A stretch of 64,000 nucleotides of DNA from Edwardsiella piscicida (GTDB taxonomy: Bacteria > Pseudomonadota > Gammaproteobacteria > Enterobacterales > Enterobacteriaceae): positions 2,336,240 to 2,400,239 of the forward strand of contig NZ_MPNU01000001.1 in the NCBI RefSeq assembly GCF_001896205.1. Direction: 5' to 3'. Positions within the stretch are counted from its first letter, which is position 1; every line of letters begins with the position of its first letter. The notes under the pieces were generated by a model. The model searched no databases, was not told the origin of the DNA, and was given only the letters and a program-made list of their open reading frames with translations. Of the stretch, positions 19,102 through 30,020 are shown one piece after another. Made by a program: the position numbers and the translations under genes.

Positions 19102-19860
19102 ATGAGTGCCGACCCGACCCCACTGTTACAAAAGCTGCGTGACGATCTCGCGCAAAGCGGCTCAATGCCGATCTATCTGCGCTTTAACGAATCCATCCGC
19201 CAGGCCATCGCCCACGGCATGCTGCAGCCGGGCGACTTTCTGCCCAGCGAGCGCGCCTTTACCGATGCCCTGAAAATTTCACGCATTACGGTACGCAAGG
19301 CGCTGGCCTGCCTTGAGCAGGATGACATCATTGGTCGCGGACGCGGCTTTGGTACCCAGATCAAGCAGGTGCCAATGTCCTCGCTGGCCTACTCGCTGGC
19401 CAACATCAAGGGCTTCTCCGGCGAGGTCGCTATGCAGGGGCGCCAGCCCGGCACCCGCTGGCTATCGCGTGAGCTGGTGCCCGCCTCGGCGACCATCGCC
19501 GACAAGCTGGACATCGCGATCGATACCCCGGTCTACCGTCTGGAGCGCATTCGCACCGTGGACGGCCAGGCGCTCTCCGTCGCCATCTCCTACGTGATTC
19601 GCGAGGCTATCGATGACTGTCAGGCGATCGGCGAGTCGCTGTATGACTACCTGCGCGCGCGTCAGATCCAGTTCGGCCGCCTCTCCAGCCAAATCGGCGC
19701 CTGTCTGGCCGACCCCTCGCTGCAGCAGAAGCTGGGGATCGGCGCACCGACCGCCATGCTGGTGATCCGTCAGGTGCTTAGCGATCGCGCCCAGCGTCCC
19801 CTGGAGTACAGCATTAACTACTGTCGCGGGGACATGTACGAATATACGGCGGAAGAGTAA
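19102..19860 (+). CDS. GntR/HutC-family transcriptional regulator, YegW-like
   Basis: 252 residues. The N-terminal winged helix (about 20-90) has LPSERAFTDALKISRITVRKAL; the C-terminal UTRA ligand domain follows. Blocks such as SRITVRKAL, GRGFGTQIKQ and PLEYSINYCRGDMYEY closely resemble E. coli YegW. It is convergent with a YegU-like ADP-ribosylglycohydrolase gene; in E. coli both belong to the yegTUV-yegW locus with a nucleoside transporter and a sugar kinase, which are missing here. It probably controls its neighbour; the ligand is unknown. Confidence 0.85.
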   Translation: MSADPTPLLQKLRDDLAQSGSMPIYLRFNESIRQAIAHGMLQPGDFLPSERAFTDALKISRITVRKALACLEQDDIIGRGRGFGTQIKQVPMSSLAYSLANIKGFSGEVAMQGRQPGTRWLSRELVPASATIADKLDIAIDTPVYRLERIRTVDGQALSVAISYVIREAIDDCQAIGESLYDYLRARQIQFGRLSSQIGACLADPSLQQKLGIGAPTAMLVIRQVLSDRAQRPLEYSINYCRGDMYEYTAEE

Positions 19861-19911
19861 GCGGCGCGGCCCGTCGTCGCGACGGCCCGGCCTTGGCGGC
19901 GACGGCGCGGA

Positions 19912-20964
19912 TCAGCCCGCGCAGCGCCGCTGACGCAGACGCAGCAGCTCGGCGCCGTAGTGACCCATATCGCGCGGATTCACCTGGCGCAGCGTCGCCA
20001 GCCAGTCAGCGCGGATCCCCTGAACCCCGGAGAGCGCCCCGCAGATCGCCGTCGCCATCGCCCCGATGGTGTCGGTATCGCCGCCCAGGTTGGCACACAG
20101 CTCGGCGCAGCGATTGGGGCACCCGCCGGCCAGATCGACCATGGCGATCGCCGCCGGCACCGACTCAACGGTGTCAACCCCGGCGCCGATCAGCTGATAC
20201 ACCCGCTCGCTGCCCTGCTCATAGCCCGTCGTCGCCGCCGTCAGCGACAGCGCCAGCTCGATCCGCGCCGCCAGCGAGGGGCTGAAGGTCGACGGGCGAT
20301 AGCGCTGGGCATAGTCGGCAACGCCCGGCAGCGCCAGGCGGATGGTCGCCCAGTCGGCCCCGTCGATGGCGCGGGAGACCGCCCAGGCGATCACCGCGGC
20401 GCCGGCGACCGCGATATCCGACTTGTGGGTGGGGCTGGAGGCCAGCCATACCTGCTCGACAAACGCCGGCAGCGGTGCCGACGGCAGCAGACAGCCCAGC
20501 GGGGAGACCCGCATGGCGGCGCCGTTGGTCACCCCGTTGTTCTCCAGATCGGCGATGGCCACCCCCTCCTGCTGCGCACTCAGCGCGCGGCGAGAGCTGG
20601 GGCCAAGAATATTGCGCTCAAAGGCGTCAAACCCCTGCGCCCAGGCCATGATATTGCGCGCGATCAGCTCAGGGACGACCTCGCCCTCCGCCTCCAGCAG
20701 CGCATCGGCCAGCGCTAGCGCCATCGCGGTATCATCGGTATACTGCCCGGCGCTAAAATAGCAGGCGGCGCAGTTCTCCTGCGGCCCGTCCAGAAAGCGG
20801 TCTATCCAGCCAAAGTGACGGCGCACGCGCTCACGCGGCCACAGCTCCGACGGCATCCCCAGCGCATCGCCCAGCATCTGCCCGTACAGCGCGCCGAGAA
20901 TGCGCTGCTCGATCTCGGCTTCGCCCGTGGTTTGTGCGGTTGCCTGTGCGGTGGATAATGTCAT
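19912..20964 (-). CDS. ADP-ribosylglycohydrolase family protein, YegU-like
   Basis: 350 residues from the ATG at 20964, which has GAGAGAGGAAGG just upstream; the longer open frame is not conserved in character. Motifs of the DraG/ARH family are visible: GALYGQMLGDALG near the N-terminus, QYTDDTAMALALADAL with the metal-binding T-D-D, and CANLGGDTDTIGAMATAI with the second metal-binding D-T-D. Family members remove ADP-ribose from proteins or nucleosides; the substrate here is unknown. It is convergent with the YegW-like regulator, which may repress it. Confidence 0.88.
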   Translation of the reverse strand: MTLSTAQATAQTTGEAEIEQRILGALYGQMLGDALGMPSELWPRERVRRHFGWIDRFLDGPQENCAACYFSAGQYTDDTAMALALADALLEAEGEVVPELIARNIMAWAQGFDAFERNILGPSSRRALSAQQEGVAIADLENNGVTNGAAMRVSPLGCLLPSAPLPAFVEQVWLASSPTHKSDIAVAGAAVIAWAVSRAIDGADWATIRLALPGVADYAQRYRPSTFSPSLAARIELALSLTAATTGYEQGSERVYQLIGAGVDTVESVPAAIAMVDLAGGCPNRCAELCANLGGDTDTIGAMATAICGALSGVQGIRADWLATLRQVNPRDMGHYGAELLRLRQRRCAG

Positions 20965-21124
20965 ACCTTCCTCTCTCTCTGTCCGACGGCGACGCTGCCG
21001 CGGCGCCACATAGTACCTTAATAATACCACAAGAGACAGTCTACGACAGCGCCCCCGTCGACCTTCGCCCTCGATCACATTATTCCGTCATACAAGTGCC
21101 CACGATCACCCCAGCCTCTCCGTC

Positions 21125-21159
21125 AGTTTACCTACCGTTGACGCTACGGTGTTTATGGT
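21125..21159 (+). promoter_or_regulatory. Candidate PhoP box and promoter of phoPQ
   Basis: AGTTTA, five bases, CGTTGA approximates the PhoP direct repeat (T/G)GTTTA-N5-(T/G)GTTTA with five and four of six matches. Twelve bases further a TATGGT could be the -10 box, the spacing seen in autoregulated phoP promoters. The leader would be about 150 bases. Confidence 0.4.
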
Positions 21160-21316
21160 TAGCCGACGGAGGCTCCGCTACGGCGCCCCACCGCGGCCTA
21201 GGGAGAGTCGTTCTCGGCATCATTATGCATGGACGCTACACAGACTTTCCGCTAGGGTGAAACAGTGGATCCGGCGAACGGCCGGTAACCCGATTCGGGA
21301 GTGAAAGAACCTATAC

Positions 21317-21991
21317 ATGCGTATCTTAGTCGTCGAAGACAACAATCTGCTGCGCCATCACCTGTCGGTACAGATGCGCGAGCTGGGCCACCAGGTCGAT
21401 GCCGCGGAAAACGCCAAAGAGGCGGACTTTTTTGTCCGCGAACAGAGCCCTGATATCGCGATCGTCGACCTCGGCCTGCCGGGAGAAGACGGCATGAGCA
21501 TGATCCGCCGCTGGCGCAGCGAGCAGATCACCCTGCCCATTCTGGTGCTCACCGCCCGGGAGAGCTGGCAGGAAAAGGTGGCGGTGCTGGAGGCGGGCGC
21601 CGATGACTATGTCACCAAACCCTTCCATTTAGAAGAGGTGCTGGCGCGCATGCAGGCGCTGATGCGCCGCAACAGCGGCCTGGCCTCACAGATCATCAGC
21701 ATGCCCCCTTTCCAGGCGGATCTCTCTCGCCGCGAGCTGCGGGTCAACGAAACGCTGATCAAGCTCACCGCTTTCGAGTACACCATCATAGAGACCCTGA
21801 TCCGCAACAGCGGCAAAGTGGTCAGCAAAGATGCCCTGATGCTGCAGCTCTATCCCGACGCCGAGCTGCGCGAAAGCCATACCATCGACGTACTGATGGG
21901 ACGCCTGCGCAAAAAGCTGCAGAATGAGTACCCGGGCGACGTCATCACCACCGTGCGCGGTCAGGGCTACCGCTTCGACGTGCCGGCATGA
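21317..21991 (+). CDS. phoP: PhoP, response regulator
   Basis: 224 residues, one more than in E. coli. Receiver domain with E7/D8, phospho-acceptor D51 in [11 protein letters not shown] and K101-type lysine in DDYVTKPF; OmpR-type winged helix at the C-terminus ([12 protein letters not shown]-like [22 protein letters not shown]). Activated by PhoQ at low Mg2+, acid pH or cationic peptides; in pathogens it controls envelope modification and secretion systems. Its stop overlaps the phoQ start by four bases. Confidence 0.98.
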   Translation: MRILVVEDNNLLRHHLSVQMRELGHQVDAAENAKEADFFVREQSPDIAIVDLGLPGEDGMSMIRRWRSEQITLPILVLTARESWQEKVAVLEAGADDYVTKPFHLEEVLARMQALMRRNSGLASQIISMPPFQADLSRRELRVNETLIKLTAFEYTIIETLIRNSGKVVSKDALMLQLYPDAELRESHTIDVLMGRLRKKLQNEYPGDVITTVRGQGYRFDVPA

Positions 21992-23454
21992 TGCTACAGC
22001 GCTGGCGGGCATGGAAAGCCCGCCCCTTCTCGCTGCGCACCCGCTTTATGCTGGCCACCGCCGCGATGGTGTTTCTGCTCTCGCTGGCCTATGGCCTGGT
22101 GGCGGTGGTGGGCTACGCCGTCAGCTTTGACAAGACCACCTATCGCCTGCTGCGCGGCGAGAGTAATCTGTTTTTTAGCCTGGCCCACTGGCAAGATGGA
22201 CGCCTGACCATCACCCCGCCGCCCAACATGGCGCTGAATACCCCGACGCTAGTGATGATTTACGACCGCGAAGGGCGCCTGCTCTGGTCTCAGCGCCAGG
22301 TGCCGGCGCTGGAAAAGCGCATTGCGCGCAGCTGGCTGGAGAAGCCGGGCTTCTATGAGATCGACAGCAACAAGCATTTCAGTAGCACGGTGCTCGGCGA
22401 CAACCCGCAGATGCAGGATCAGCTGAAGGACTACGACGACGACAGCGCCGACGCCATGACCCACTCCGTCGCCGTCAGCCAATATACCGCCACCGCGCAC
22501 CTGCCGGCGCTGACCATCGTGGTGGTCGATACCATCCCCCAAGAGCTGCAAAACTCCGACATGGTCTGGGGCTGGTTCAGCTATGTGCTGATCGCCAACG
22601 TGCTGCTGGTGATCCCCCTGCTGTGGCTCGCCGCCTACTGGAGCCTGCAGCCGATCAAGGCCCTGGCCACCCAGGTGCGCGAGCTGGAGAAGGGGCAGCG
22701 CGATAGCCTCAGCGAAAATCCGCCCCATGAGCTGCGCGGGCTGGTGCGCAACCTTAATATTCTGCTGAGCAACGAGCGCCAGCGCTATACCCGCTACCGC
22801 ACCACCCTCGCCGATCTGACCCACAGTCTGAAGACCCCGCTGGCGGTGCTGCAAAGCACCCTGCGCTCCCTGCGCAACGGCAAAACGCTGAGCGTCGAAC
22901 AGGCCGAGCCGATCATGCTGGAGCAGATCAGCCGTATCTCCCAGCAGATCGGCTACTACCTGCACCGCGCCAGCGCCCATTCGGAGCACAGCGTGCTCAA
23001 CCGCGAGGTACACTCGGTATCGGCGATCCTCGACGCCCTGACCTCGGCGTTGAACAAGGTTTACCAGCGCAAGGGGGTGGACATTTCGCTGGATATCCCG
23101 CCGGAGCTCACCTTTATCGGTGAAAAAAACGATCTGATGGAGGTGATGGGGAACCTGCTGGATAACGCCTGCAAATACTGCCTGGAGTTTGTGGAGGTCA
23201 GCGCCTGCCTGCACGGCGACGGCCTGATGCTGTGGGTCGACGACGACGGCCCCGGCATTCCGCGCGACAAACGCGAGCTGGTGTTCGCCCGCGGTCAGCG
23301 CGCCGACACTCTGCGCCCCGGCCAGGGGCTGGGGTTGGCCCTGGTGGACGAGCTGGTCAATCAGTACGACGGCAGCATCACCGTCGGCGACAGCCCGCTG
23401 GGCGGCGCACGCATCTGCGTACGCTTTGGCCAGCAGCAGCCGGATTGCGATTAA
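21988..23454 (+). CDS. phoQ: PhoQ, sensor histidine kinase
   Basis: 488 residues. Two membrane helices (about 17-40 and 190-215) enclose a periplasmic PAS-like sensor with an acidic patch, DYDDDSADA, the place where divalent cations and peptides act. HAMP follows; the phospho-accepting His is in [15 protein letters not shown], and the ATP-binding motifs are [18 protein letters not shown] and [13 protein letters not shown]. Translation is coupled to phoP. Confidence 0.98.
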   Translation: MMLQRWRAWKARPFSLRTRFMLATAAMVFLLSLAYGLVAVVGYAVSFDKTTYRLLRGESNLFFSLAHWQDGRLTITPPPNMALNTPTLVMIYDREGRLLWSQRQVPALEKRIARSWLEKPGFYEIDSNKHFSSTVLGDNPQMQDQLKDYDDDSADAMTHSVAVSQYTATAHLPALTIVVVDTIPQELQNSDMVWGWFSYVLIANVLLVIPLLWLAAYWSLQPIKALATQVRELEKGQRDSLSENPPHELRGLVRNLNILLSNERQRYTRYRTTLADLTHSLKTPLAVLQSTLRSLRNGKTLSVEQAEPIMLEQISRISQQIGYYLHRASAHSEHSVLNREVHSVSAILDALTSALNKVYQRKGVDISLDIPPELTFIGEKNDLMEVMGNLLDNACKYCLEFVEVSACLHGDGLMLWVDDDGPGIPRDKRELVFARGQRADTLRPGQGLGLALVDELVNQYDGSITVGDSPLGGARICVRFGQQQPDCD

Positions 23455-23612
23455 ATCGGCCACCGGCCGCACAATATTCCCCTTAGCCCGGCGGATCGCC
23501 CCGCATCATCCGTTATACTAGGCTGTACCCCGCCGCGCGCTGTGACCCCGATGTCCTCGCGCGGCGGAGCACCTGCGACCGCTGTGCCCACCACCATCAC
23601 AGGACACTCACC

Positions 23613-24734
23613 ATGGATTATCAGCTCGATCTCGACTGGCAGGACTTTCTGCAAAACTATTGGCAAAAACGCCCGCTGGTTATCCGGCACGGTTTCAAGA
23701 ACTTCATCGATCCGCTCTCACCGGATGAGCTGGCCGGACTGGCGATGGAGCAAGAGGTGGATAGCCGCCTGGTCTGCCGCGACGACGCGCAGTGGCAGGT
23801 GTCCCACGGCCCGTTTACCAGCTACGATCACCTGGGCGAGACCAACTGGTCGCTGCTGGTGCAGGCCGTCGACCACTGGCACACGCCGGCGGCGGCGCTG
23901 ATGCGGCCGTTTCGGCGCCTGCCGGACTGGCGCCTCGACGATCTGATGATCTCCTTTTCGGTCCCCGGCGGCGGCGTCGGCCCCCATATCGACCAGTATG
24001 ATGTCTTTATCATCCAGGGCAGCGGGCGGCGACGCTGGCGCGTCGGCGAGAAAGGACAGCGCCGCCAGCACTGCCCGCACCCGGATCTGCTGCAGGTCGA
24101 TCCCTTTGACGCCATCATCGACGTCGAGCTGTCCCCGGGCGATATCCTGTATATCCCGCCCCACTTCCCCCATGAGGGCTATGCGCTGGAGAACGCCCTG
24201 AACTACTCGGTGGGGTTCCGGGCGCCCAATGCCCGCGAGCTGATCAGCGGCTTTGCCGATCACATGCTGGCCCACGATCTCGGCGGCAACCACTATGCCG
24301 ATCCGCAGCTGGCGCTGCGCGACAATCCGGCGGAGATCCTGCCGCAGGAGCTGGAGGCCCTGCGCGCCATGATGGTGGCCCAGCTCAACGACGGCGACAG
24401 CTTCCAGCGCTGGTTCGGCGAGTTCATCAGCCAGTCTCGCCACGAACTGGACATCGCGCCGCCGGAGCCGCCCTACCAGGCTGGCGAGGTGTATGAGCTG
24501 CTGCAGGCCGGTGAGGTGCTGGAGCGTCTGGGGGGAATTCGGGTGCTGCGTATCGCGGAGCGCTGCTATATCAACGGGGAGCCCCTCGACTGCGAGAACG
24601 CCGTCGCGCTCGATACGCTGGCGCGTCATACCTGCCTGAACGCCGCCGCGCTGGGCTGTGCGCTGGACGATCCCGCCTTCCTGACCGCCCTGACCGGGCT
24701 TATCAACAGCGGCTACTGGTTCTTCCAGGACTGA
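23613..24734 (+). CDS. roxA: RoxA (YcfD), ribosomal protein uL16 arginine hydroxylase
   Basis: 373 residues, as in E. coli. A JmjC-type Fe(II)/2-oxoglutarate oxygenase that hydroxylates an Arg of uL16. The metal motif H-x-D is in GPHIDQYDVFII and the distal His in PPHFPHEGYALENA; a winged-helix-like C-terminal domain follows. It starts MDYQLDLDWQDFLQN, very like E. coli. It lies after phoQ as in E. coli and is convergent with cobB. Confidence 0.96.
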   Translation: MDYQLDLDWQDFLQNYWQKRPLVIRHGFKNFIDPLSPDELAGLAMEQEVDSRLVCRDDAQWQVSHGPFTSYDHLGETNWSLLVQAVDHWHTPAAALMRPFRRLPDWRLDDLMISFSVPGGGVGPHIDQYDVFIIQGSGRRRWRVGEKGQRRQHCPHPDLLQVDPFDAIIDVELSPGDILYIPPHFPHEGYALENALNYSVGFRAPNARELISGFADHMLAHDLGGNHYADPQLALRDNPAEILPQELEALRAMMVAQLNDGDSFQRWFGEFISQSRHELDIAPPEPPYQAGEVYELLQAGEVLERLGGIRVLRIAERCYINGEPLDCENAVALDTLARHTCLNAAALGCALDDPAFLTALTGLINSGYWFFQD

Positions 24735-24758
24735 ACGCGCGCACAAGTCGCGCCGTAA

Positions 24759-24783
24759 ACGGGGCGGCCGTCAGCCGCCCTTG
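24759..24783. terminator. Hairpin between convergent roxA and cobB
   Basis: GGGGCGGC and GCCGCCCT arms with a short CGTCA loop. Probably ends roxA transcription; the T run is minimal. Confidence 0.45.
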
Positions 24784-24812
24784 ACGCCACCGCACCGCGG
24801 CGGGCGCGGGCA

Positions 24813-25673
24813 TTACTGCCCGTTGGAGGGAAAGCCGCAGCGGATCAGCAGCTGCTGCAGATACTGCGGCACCACCTGACTGGCCGGCCCGTAGTGTCGC
24901 TCATCGAACTCGCTCTCCACCTGGCTCGGCTCCAGATTCAGCTCCACCGTATGGGCGCCGCACAGACGCGCCTCATGGACAAACCCTGCGGCGGGATAGA
25001 CATGGCCCGAAGTGCCGATGGCGATAAACTCATCGGCCTGCTGCAGCGCCTGGTAGATCTCATCCATCCCGATCGGCATCTCACCGAACCACACGACGTG
25101 CGGGCGCAGCGGTGCCGGGATCTGGCAGCAGTGGCAGCGGTCGTCCACGCTCAGATCGCCGCCCCAGCGGAACACCTGACCGGACTGGGTGCAGCGCACC
25201 TTGAGCAGCTCGCCGTGCATGTGGATCACCCGCTGGCTCCCGGCGCGCTCGTGCAGGTTATCGATATTCTGGGTGACCAGCAAAAAACGGTCGCCCAGCG
25301 CCTGCTCCAGACGCGCCAGCGCCAGGTGCGCCGCGTTGGGCTGGATCGCCGGCTGCTGCAGCTGGCGGCGGCGATCGTTATAGAACGCCTGCACCAGCGC
25401 GGGATCGCGCTGATAGCCCTCCGGCGTGGCCACGTCCTCCACCCGGTGCTCTTCCCACAGGCCATCCGCCGCGCGGAAGGTCCGGATCCCGGACTCCGCC
25501 GATACGCCGGCCCCCGTCAGTACCACGATGAAAGGTAACTTCATGGTCTCCCCCCTATCGGCCTCCGCGGCGTGCCCCCAGACGATATCCTGATAATAGA
25601 CCAGAGAGCGCAGACGCTGGTGGCGTAGCCGTTTGTTTTTCCTGATGCGACAAATACGATGACGCGTTTTCAT
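24813..25673 (-). CDS. cobB: CobB, NAD-dependent protein lysine deacylase (sirtuin)
   Basis: 286 residues. Sirtuin motifs: [18 protein letters not shown] (NAD), [12 protein letters not shown], catalytic His in [13 protein letters not shown], zinc cysteines in the following segment, and [13 protein letters not shown]. It removes acetyl and succinyl groups from many proteins, for example acetyl-CoA synthetase. The first 43 residues are Arg-rich, as in the long E. coli form. An internal ATG at 25544 with a strong GGGGGGAG site would give a short form of 243 residues, matching the two CobB isoforms known in E. coli. The ATG overlaps the nagK stop by one base. Confidence 0.96.
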   Translation of the reverse strand: MKTRHRICRIRKNKRLRHQRLRSLVYYQDIVWGHAAEADRGETMKLPFIVVLTGAGVSAESGIRTFRAADGLWEEHRVEDVATPEGYQRDPALVQAFYNDRRRQLQQPAIQPNAAHLALARLEQALGDRFLLVTQNIDNLHERAGSQRVIHMHGELLKVRCTQSGQVFRWGGDLSVDDRCHCCQIPAPLRPHVVWFGEMPIGMDEIYQALQQADEFIAIGTSGHVYPAAGFVHEARLCGAHTVELNLEPSQVESEFDERHYGPASQVVPQYLQQLLIRCGFPSNGQ

Positions 25674-26629
25674 TATGATGACTCCTTATCCGCGCAGGCC
25701 GCCGTGCGGGCCATGCAGCGGGTGTCGCTCAGATGTAAAAAAGCGGCGCCGCGCGTGCCACCGTCGTCCCCATAGCGGGCCGCAATGATCGGCGGCACCC
25801 GGGCGACGCGCAGCAGGTAACGCGCAATCCGCGTTTCCAGCAGGGCAAACAGCTCGCTAAAGTTAGACAGCCCGCCGCCGATCACGACCAGATGGGGATC
25901 GAGGACGGTGAACAGATTGGCCAGACAGATGGCCAGCAGATCGGCGAAGCGCGCGACGTGGGCCTGCGCCCGCGCATCGCCTTCCCGATAGCGGGCCACG
26001 ATCTGCGGCGCCGTCAGCGCCTCGCCATAGAGATGATGGTACAGCCAGGCAAATCCGCGCCCCGAGATGTAGTTCTCCATACAACCGCGCTGACCGCAGC
26101 CGCAGGCCAGACGCGGCGTATCCGCGCCCAGCAAATCGAGCGCATCCAGCGGCAGGCGCAAATGGCCAAACTCGCCGGCGACGCCGTTAGCGCCGCGGTA
26201 TACCCGCCCGTCGATCGCCAGACCGCCGCCGACGCCGGTGCCCAGAATGATCCCCAGCACGCTGGGGTAGGCCTGCGCCGCGCTGTCCCACGCCTCGGAC
26301 AGGGTAAAACAGTTGGCATCGTTCTCTACCCGCACCTCGCGGCCAACGCGCGCCGCCAGATCCTGGGCCAGCGGACGCCCCATCGCCGCCGGCACATTGG
26401 CGCAAAACAGGGTGCCGTCCGGGCGCTGCAGGCCGGGGATACCGATCCCGACGCAGCCGCATGTGCCGTAGCGGCGATCGGCCTCGTGGATCAGCGACTC
26501 CAGCGCCGTCAGCAGCGCGGCGTAATCCTCGCGCGGCGTCGCCACGCGCCGGTAGCCGACCTGGCTCAGGCGCTCATCATACACCCCCAGCGCCAGCTTA
26601 CTGCCGCCGAGATCGAAACCGTAGTACAT
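25673..26629 (-). CDS. nagK: NagK, N-acetyl-D-glucosamine kinase (ROK family)
   Basis: 318 residues; E. coli has 303. It phosphorylates GlcNAc from murein recycling. ROK features: [18 protein letters not shown] phosphate loop, catalytic Asp in [16 protein letters not shown], and the zinc motif GEFGH with [12 protein letters not shown]. The extra length is a C-terminal tail after [11 protein letters not shown]. The frame is open far upstream into lolE, but homology fixes the start at MYYGFD. It is in the leftward lolC-lolD-lolE-nagK-cobB run, 11 bases after lolE. Confidence 0.96.
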   Translation of the reverse strand: MYYGFDLGGSKLALGVYDERLSQVGYRRVATPREDYAALLTALESLIHEADRRYGTCGCVGIGIPGLQRPDGTLFCANVPAAMGRPLAQDLAARVGREVRVENDANCFTLSEAWDSAAQAYPSVLGIILGTGVGGGLAIDGRVYRGANGVAGEFGHLRLPLDALDLLGADTPRLACGCGQRGCMENYISGRGFAWLYHHLYGEALTAPQIVARYREGDARAQAHVARFADLLAICLANLFTVLDPHLVVIGGGLSNFSELFALLETRIARYLLRVARVPPIIAARYGDDGGTRGAAFLHLSDTRCMARTAACADKESS

Positions 26630-26640
26630 CGGCCCCCCCG

Positions 26641-27888
26641 TCACTGACCGCCGCTCAGCACCCGCGCAGGGTCGATGCGGCTGGCGCGCCGCGCCGGATA
26701 CCAGCTGGCCAGCAGACTCAGCACGATGGCCGTCAGCAGCACCGCCAACACGTCGCTCCACTGCAGCTGACTGGGCAGGAAGTCGATGGGATAGATATCG
26801 CCCGAGAGCAGGCGATGTCCCAGCAGGCGCTCGATCAGGCGGCCAATCAGCGTCAGCTTCAGCGACGCCGCGACGCCGATAGCCACCCCGCACAGGCTGC
26901 CCACCAGCCCGGACAGCAGTCCATACCAGATAAAGATGGCGCGGATCAGCCCATCCCGGGCGCCCAGCGTACGCAGCACGGCGATATCGCCGCTCTTGTC
27001 CTTCACCGCCATCACCAGGGTCGAGACGATATTGAAACAGGCGACGCCGATCACCAGCACCATGGCCAGATACATGATGACGCGGATCATCTGAATATCG
27101 CGGAACATATAGCCGTAGGTGCCCTTCCAACTGCGGATGTAGACATAGTCGTTAGTCACCTCCCCCGCCGCGCGCACCACCTTGTCGGCCTGGAACGGAT
27201 CGGCGACCCTGATGGCTATCCCGGTCACGCTGTCGCCCAGATCCTGATACTGCTGGGCATCGGCCAAGGGGACCAGCGCCAGGGTATGGTCCAGCATTCC
27301 GCTCAGCTGCAGAATCCCCCCCACCTGCAGTCGAATGCGCTTGGGCTGCAGCAGCTTCATCTGCGGATCGCTGTTGGGCACCATCACCGTCACCCAGTCT
27401 CCGCGCCGGACGCCCAGCGCATCGGCGACCCCCTTACCCAGGATCACCTGCTGTCCACCGGCGCGAAAGTCCGCCCAGGCGTTATCCAGAACATAGCGCG
27501 GCAGGGAGCTAACCCGGCTCTCTTGGGCGGGATCGACCCCGCGCACCTGTACCGCACGCAGCTGACTGCCGTGCTCCATCAGTCCGGTAAAATTGACGTA
27601 GGGCGCAGCGCCGACCACGTCCTTCACCCGATCGACGCGCGCCAGCACCGACTGCCAGTCGTTAAAGGGCTGCTCCACCGGGTAGATCTCGCCGTGCGGT
27701 ACCACCGACAGGATGCGCTGATCCAGCTCGCGCTCAAACCCGTTCATCGCGCTGAGGCCGACGATCAGCACCGCCACCCCGAGCGCAATACCGACCGTGG
27801 AAATCACCGAGATCAGCGATACCATGCCGCCCCGACGCCGCCCGCGGCTGAAGCGGCGCGCGATGTGTAACGCGAGCGCCAGATCCAT
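26641..27888 (-). CDS. lolE: LolE, lipoprotein-releasing ABC transporter permease
   Basis: 415 residues. N-terminal membrane helix (about 24-50) with [20 protein letters not shown], a large periplasmic domain, then three C-terminal helices including [20 protein letters not shown], the MacB/FtsX core. With LolC and LolD it extracts outer-membrane-bound lipoproteins and passes them to LolA. The ATG overlaps the end of lolD by one base. Confidence 0.97.
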   Translation of the reverse strand: MDLALALHIARRFSRGRRRGGMVSLISVISTVGIALGVAVLIVGLSAMNGFERELDQRILSVVPHGEIYPVEQPFNDWQSVLARVDRVKDVVGAAPYVNFTGLMEHGSQLRAVQVRGVDPAQESRVSSLPRYVLDNAWADFRAGGQQVILGKGVADALGVRRGDWVTVMVPNSDPQMKLLQPKRIRLQVGGILQLSGMLDHTLALVPLADAQQYQDLGDSVTGIAIRVADPFQADKVVRAAGEVTNDYVYIRSWKGTYGYMFRDIQMIRVIMYLAMVLVIGVACFNIVSTLVMAVKDKSGDIAVLRTLGARDGLIRAIFIWYGLLSGLVGSLCGVAIGVAASLKLTLIGRLIERLLGHRLLSGDIYPIDFLPSQLQWSDVLAVLLTAIVLSLLASWYPARRASRIDPARVLSGGQ

Positions 27889-28607
27889 CAGCGAGTCTCC
27901 ATCAGCGTCAGCTCCTGGGTCAGCTGACCGTCACGCATCTCCAGCTGGCGGCGCAGACGGCTCGCCAGGGCCAGATCGTGCGTCACCACCAAAAAGGCCG
28001 TCCCCTGACGTACGTTCAGCTCGCCCAGCAGATCGAAGATGGTATCGGCGGTGCGCATATCCAGATTACCGGTCGGCTCATCGGCCAGCACCAGCGATGG
28101 GTTATGCACCAGCGCCCGCGCAATGGCGACGCGCTGCCGCTCACCGCCCGACAGCTCCGATGGCCGATGGTGGGCGCGGTGCGCCAGCCCGACGGCCTTG
28201 AGCATCGCCAGCGCCTGCGGCTGCGCCTGCTTAGGCTTCATGCCGCCGATCAGCAGCGGCATCATGACGTTCTCCAGCGCATTAAAGTCCGGCAGCAGGT
28301 GGTGAAACTGATAAATGAATCCCAGCTCACGGTTACGCAGCGCCGCCTTGGCCGACGCCGACATGGCGTTCAGCGAATTCCCCTTGAAGATCACCTCGCC
28401 GCTGGTCGGGGTATCCAGCCCTCCCAGCAGGTGCAGCAGGGTACTCTTGCCGGAGCCGGAGCTACCGACGATCGCCATCATTTCTCCCGGATGGATATCA
28501 AACGAGACCTGACGCAGAACGTCGGTGCTCAGTTTGCCCTCCTGGTAGCTTTTGCTCAGCCCCTTGCACTGCAGCAGTGCGGGGGTCCGGGATGAAGGGT
28601 TACTCAT
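27888..28607 (-). CDS. lolD: LolD, ATPase of the lipoprotein-releasing transporter
   Basis: 239 residues. Walker [13 protein letters not shown] signature [15 protein letters not shown], Walker [13 protein letters not shown], and H-loop VVTHD. It powers LolCE in the cytoplasm. The start overlaps the lolC stop by eight bases; the N-terminal [20 protein letters not shown] resembles E. coli LolD. Confidence 0.97.
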   Translation of the reverse strand: MSNPSSRTPALLQCKGLSKSYQEGKLSTDVLRQVSFDIHPGEMMAIVGSSGSGKSTLLHLLGGLDTPTSGEVIFKGNSLNAMSASAKAALRNRELGFIYQFHHLLPDFNALENVMMPLLIGGMKPKQAQPQALAMLKAVGLAHRAHHRPSELSGGERQRVAIARALVHNPSLVLADEPTGNLDMRTADTIFDLLGELNVRQGTAFLVVTHDLALASRLRRQLEMRDGQLTQELTLMETR

Positions 28608-29802
28608 AACGTAGTGCCTCGGCAGGATGAACGGCGGCGGCGCGCCATGAAGGATAAATCGTTGACAGCAGGGAGAGCAGCATGGCCACCAGCGCGATGG
28701 TCACCACCTGACCACCGTGAATATCGACCGGCAGCGTGCCGCCGCCGAGCATATCGCCCAGCCCCGGCAGCAGCGTATTCAGCTGGCTGGCCAACAGGGC
28801 CCCCAGCAGGGCCCCCAGCAGCGAGCCGATGATCCCGGCGCTGGCGCCCTGCACCATAAAGACGCTCATGATCTGACGTCGGGTCAGCCCCTGGGTCTGC
28901 AGAATGGCCACCTCGCCCTGCTTCTCCATCACCAGCAGCCCCAGCGACGTAATGATATTGAAGGCGGCCACGGCGATGATCAGGCTGAGCAGCAGCCCCA
29001 TCATGTTTTTCTCCATCTTCACCGCCTGGAACAGCTCACCCTTGCGGGCGCGCCAGTCCTGCCATACCAATCCGTCGGGCAGCGCGTGCGCCACCAGCGC
29101 CTCGATATCCAGCGGACGATCCATAAACAGACGCCAGCCGCTGATGTGACCCAGCGGGTAACGCATCAGCCGCGAGGCATCCTGCTGGTTCACCAGCAGC
29201 TGCGTCTGATCCACCTCGCTGTCGGCGTTAAAGGTGCCGATCACGGTAAAGATGCGCTGGCTGGGAATCCGCCCCATCGGGGTAAACTGGCTGGCGCTCG
29301 GCACCATCAGGCGCACCCGATCGCCGGCCTTGACACCGAGCTCGGCGGCCAGCTGGCTACCGAGGATAGCGCGGTACTGGCCCGGCTGCAGCGCGCTTTG
29401 GCTAACGCCGTTCAGATAGCGATCCAAGGGATCGGCCTCGGCGGGATTGACGCCGATCATCACGCCGACACCCACGCTGTGCGGACTCTGCAGCACCACA
29501 TCGCCGGTGGTCAGCGGTGCCACCCGGTGTACGCCGGGCAGCCCCTGCAGCAGCGACGCCGGATAGCGGGCGGGGTCCAGCTGCCCCTGCGGGGTGGTCA
29601 CCACCGCCTGCGGCATCAGGTTTAAAATGCTCTGCTCCAGATCGCGCTCAAAGCCGTTCATCACCGACAGTACGGTGACCAGCGCCATCACCCCCAGCGT
29701 AATACCGATGGTGGATAGCCAGGACACAAACCGCCCGAAGCGGTCCGAGGCGCGCCCACGCATATAGCGCAGGCCAATAAATAGGGCGACAGGTTGATGC
29801 AT
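28600..29802 (-). CDS. lolC: LolC, lipoprotein-releasing ABC transporter permease
   Basis: 400 residues; E. coli has 399. Same plan as LolE: helix near residues 24-50 ([20 protein letters not shown]), a periplasmic domain whose Hook and Pad contact LolA in E. coli, and three C-terminal helices. The start [18 protein letters not shown] is fixed by homology and by AGAAAGAGAG upstream; the frame continues 40 codons further without conserved sequence. It heads the operon and is divergent from mfd. Confidence 0.97.
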   Translation of the reverse strand: MHQPVALFIGLRYMRGRASDRFGRFVSWLSTIGITLGVMALVTVLSVMNGFERDLEQSILNLMPQAVVTTPQGQLDPARYPASLLQGLPGVHRVAPLTTGDVVLQSPHSVGVGVMIGVNPAEADPLDRYLNGVSQSALQPGQYRAILGSQLAAELGVKAGDRVRLMVPSASQFTPMGRIPSQRIFTVIGTFNADSEVDQTQLLVNQQDASRLMRYPLGHISGWRLFMDRPLDIEALVAHALPDGLVWQDWRARKGELFQAVKMEKNMMGLLLSLIIAVAAFNIITSLGLLVMEKQGEVAILQTQGLTRRQIMSVFMVQGASAGIIGSLLGALLGALLASQLNTLLPGLGDMLGGGTLPVDIHGGQVVTIALVAMLLSLLSTIYPSWRAAAVHPAEALRYE

Positions 29803-30020
29803 GGCTCTCTTTCTTGCAATGCGCAAAGTGATTGGCAAGTATATGTCTGTGAACAGGTTATCACAATGGTCATCTCCGCGCCCGCCGCGCAGAGACGCAC
29901 GCAGCGCACGCGTGAAACCCACGCTTGTCTCCCTGCGGGTTTATAGTGATATTATCTACGCTGACATCCGTTGAGTTCCCCGCACCGGGAGACGACGTAC
30001 ACGAGATCCTCAAACGCCCT

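Noticed and set aside
21150-21163. GTTTATGGTTA as an alternative PhoP box
   Set aside because: The two half-sites are two bases apart rather than five.
22249-23472. 407-codon minus-strand frame
   Set aside because: Antisense to phoQ; the phoQ protein has all kinase motifs.
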